NCBI GenBank assembly: GCA_017694995.1
Contig: JADIMB010000085.1
Coordinates: forward strand, 1 to 33,107
Length of the DNA stretch: 33,107 nucleotides
Direction: 5' to 3'
Source: Candidatus Cryptobacteroides faecavium
Lineage (GTDB): Bacteria > Bacteroidota > Bacteroidia > Bacteroidales > UBA932
A program made the position numbers and the translations under genes. This document shows positions 31,832 through 33,107 of the stretch, one piece after another; positions within the stretch are counted from its first letter, which is position 1; the number at the start of each line of letters is the position of its first letter. A model generated the notes under the pieces. That model did no database searches and was not told the DNA's origin. It saw only the letters and a list, made by a program, of their open reading frames with translations.

Positions 31832-32761
31832 TTATTTTCCGAAATCCTCTTTTGAGAACAGCGAGTCCACGAACTCCTTCCTGTCGAAAACCTTGAGGTC
31901 GTCCACACCTTCCCCGATCCCGATGAACTTGACCGGGACCTTGAACTGGTCTACAATCCCTATCACTACCCCTCCTTTTGCCGTGCCGTCAAGCTTGGTC
32001 ACGGCAAGTGCGGTGATGTCAGTGGCCCTGGAGAACTCTTTCGCCTGCTGGAAAGCATTCTGCCCCGTAGACGCATCCAGGACAAGAAGGACCTCGTGAG
32101 GGGCGTCAGGGATGACTTTCCGCATGACATTGCGGATCTTTGTAAGCTCGTTCATCAGGTCTATCCTGTTATGGAGCCGTCCCGCCGTATCTATGAGCGC
32201 CACATCGGCACCCCTGGCCACCGCGGATTTCACCGTATCGTATGCCACAGAGGCCGGATCCGCCCCCATAGCCTGCCTGACGATGTCCACACCGGCACGC
32301 TCCGACCAGATGGTCAGCTGGTCCACTGCGGCGGCGCGGAATGTGTCAGCCGCCCCAAGGACAACCTTCTTCCCCATGGACTTGAGCATGCTTGCCAGCT
32401 TTCCGATAGTGGTGGTCTTGCCTACGCCGTTCACACCGACAACCATCACGACATAAGGTTTTTTTGAAAAGTCGAAAGGAGCGGGCTCCTGCCCGTCTGA
32501 AATGTCCAGAAGCTTCCCGATCTCCTCATGGAGCATATCCGTAAGTTCGTCCAGAGACATATATCTGTCTTTATGGACCCTCTCCTCAAGGCTGTCGATT
32601 ATCTTCAAGGTGGTTTCCACCCCCATATCGGAAGCCACAAGGGCCTCCTCTATCGCGTCAAGCAGGTCATCATCCACTTTTGATTTCCCGACCACAGCCC
32701 TGGAGAGCTTTTCAAAAAAGCTCCGCTTGGTCTTCTGGACCCCTTTATCAAATAACCCCAT
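31832..32761 (-). CDS. ftsY: Signal recognition particle receptor FtsY
   Basis: FtsY is the membrane-associated GTPase that receives ribosomes from SRP. The 309-residue protein has the N domain (~1-95), then the G domain with G1 GVNGVGKT at 109-116, AADTFRAAAVDQL, DTAGR and TKLDG. It lacks the long acidic N-terminal A domain of the E. coli protein and starts directly with MGLFDKGVQKTK, as in other Bacteroidetes. It is the first gene of a seven-gene minus-strand run and has the best promoter in the window. Confidence 0.97.
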   Translation of the reverse strand: MGLFDKGVQKTKRSFFEKLSRAVVGKSKVDDDLLDAIEEALVASDMGVETTLKIIDSLEERVHKDRYMSLDELTDMLHEEIGKLLDISDGQEPAPFDFSKKPYVVMVVGVNGVGKTTTIGKLASMLKSMGKKVVLGAADTFRAAAVDQLTIWSERAGVDIVRQAMGADPASVAYDTVKSAVARGADVALIDTAGRLHNRIDLMNELTKIRNVMRKVIPDAPHEVLLVLDASTGQNAFQQAKEFSRATDITALAVTKLDGTAKGGVVIGIVDQFKVPVKFIGIGEGVDDLKVFDRKEFVDSLFSKEDFGK

Positions 32762-32795
32762 AACTAATGCTGTTCAATATATGGTTTAAATCTGG

Positions 32796-32826
32796 CAAAT
32801 ATAGCGATTTTTCCCTACATTTGAAA
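32796..32826 (-). promoter_or_regulatory. Promoter of the ftsY operon
   Basis: On the minus strand the -7 box TATATTTG (32803 to 32796) matches TAnnTTTG. TTTC (32826 to 32823) is 19 bases upstream in the -33 position. The implied start is ~28 bases before the ftsY ATG. Confidence 0.7.
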
Positions 32827-33107
32827 AAAGGTTAAAATCTACATCATACAGCAGAATGCCATGAAACACTTTGCCGCCGCACTCATTCTTTCCACACCAT
32901 AATCCCCATGCCTGAAATGACAGGGACAGGATCACGGCTGAGATAAAGTCAGGCGGATTCCGGACGGTTACCGGAGGAAGCAATCCGGACCAGGACAACA
33001 GGAAGGACTGATTACTTTAAAACCATAAAAAGCGAAATTTTGACAAAAATATTTGCCGCAGCGGCAGTCTGTTAGCACCATTTTTGATAGAATGATTACT
33101 TTTTGCC
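32827..33107. other. Gene-free end segment with a hairpin and short direct repeats
   Basis: I see no gene in these 281 bases. They hold a hairpin on the plus strand: CGGATT (32954-32959) pairs with AATCCG (32982-32987), with an inner CCGG/CCGG pair and a 7-base bulge. A TATTTTTG on the minus strand (33051 to 33044) and a repeated decamer TGATTACTTT (33009-33018 and 33093-33102) are also present. The minus-strand box could give ftsY a second, long leader. Confidence 0.4.

Noticed and set aside
32930..32990. TPP riboswitch (GGCTGAGAT) or SRP RNA (CCGGAGGAAGC) signature
   Set aside because: The rest of the TPP consensus (the ACCTGAT and AATGCC parts) is missing, and the SRP tip lacks the conserved CAGG and AGCAGC arms around a GGAA tetraloop. 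Kept only as an unexplained hairpin.
32786..32998. Possible 70-residue minus-strand protein upstream of ftsY
   Set aside because: It would start with TTG, has no ribosome site, overlaps the ftsY promoter and has no recognisable sequence.
1..33107. CRISPR array, insertion sequence or prophage
   Set aside because: No regularly spaced direct repeats, transposase motifs or phage structural genes were seen on either strand.

Overview
The window looks like chromosomal core sequence from a member of the Bacteroidota, most likely order Bacteroidales, with a surface-appendage locus inserted in it. The evidence is a Bat aerotolerance cluster with MoxR, several promoters with the Bacteroidetes -7 consensus TAnnTTTG, few strong Shine-Dalgarno sites, a topoisomerase IV A subunit of Bacteroidetes type, DUF4296 and DUF3575 proteins, and a FimA/Mfa1-type (type V) fimbrial operon. 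GC content is moderate and Arg codons are often AGG/AGA. I cannot resolve family or genus. Nearly all of the DNA is coding, and no insertion sequence, prophage or CRISPR array is visible.

Layout. (1) 1-5938, minus strand: moxR, a DUF58 protein, an unnamed single-pass membrane protein, batA, batB, batC and the first 69 codons of batD. This is one tightly packed operon. (2) 6012-8864, plus strand: truA, then an ExbB/ExbD/TonB-like energy-transduction set. (3) 8931-17795, plus strand: an RluB-type pseudouridine synthase with a long Arg/Gly-rich head, era, parC, shikimate kinase, a small HsdR_N-type nuclease-fold protein, a CCA-adding-type nucleotidyltransferase with an HD domain, a XerC/D-like tyrosine recombinase with an insertion, and a short ribosome hibernation factor. 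A strong hairpin closes this strand against a convergent D-2-hydroxyacid dehydrogenase (17881-18813). (4) 18814-19218 is the largest gap around a gene. It holds an inverted repeat and a run of near-perfect hairpins, then tRNA-Leu(CAG) with its own promoter and terminator.

(5) 19219-25015, minus strand: a five-gene fimbrial operon. In transcription order it encodes a lipoprotein with an HExxH metalloprotease motif, a DUF3575 outer-membrane protein, an OmpA/TPR lipoprotein, a FimA/Mfa1-like fimbrillin and a FimB/Mfa2-like anchor. The genes touch or overlap. The gap upstream (25016-25276) holds a plus-strand promoter-like box and a clear plus-strand intrinsic terminator with no gene between them, which makes a candidate small RNA. 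(6) 25277-32761, minus strand: a housekeeping run of ftsY, pheT, a DUF4296 lipoprotein, an amidohydrolase, a radical SAM protein, dtd and deoC, driven at least in part by a very good promoter before ftsY. The last ~280 bases hold no gene I can support.

How the genes work together. MoxR, the DUF58 protein and BatA-D are expected to form an envelope-associated chaperone/vWA system. ExbB, ExbD and TonB would power outer-membrane transporters. The fimbrial genes would make, anchor and perhaps mature a type V pilus; the embedded putative metalloprotease is the least expected component. The remaining genes serve tRNA, ribosome and chromosome maintenance. All functions are assigned by reading motifs and recalling family patterns, with no database search.
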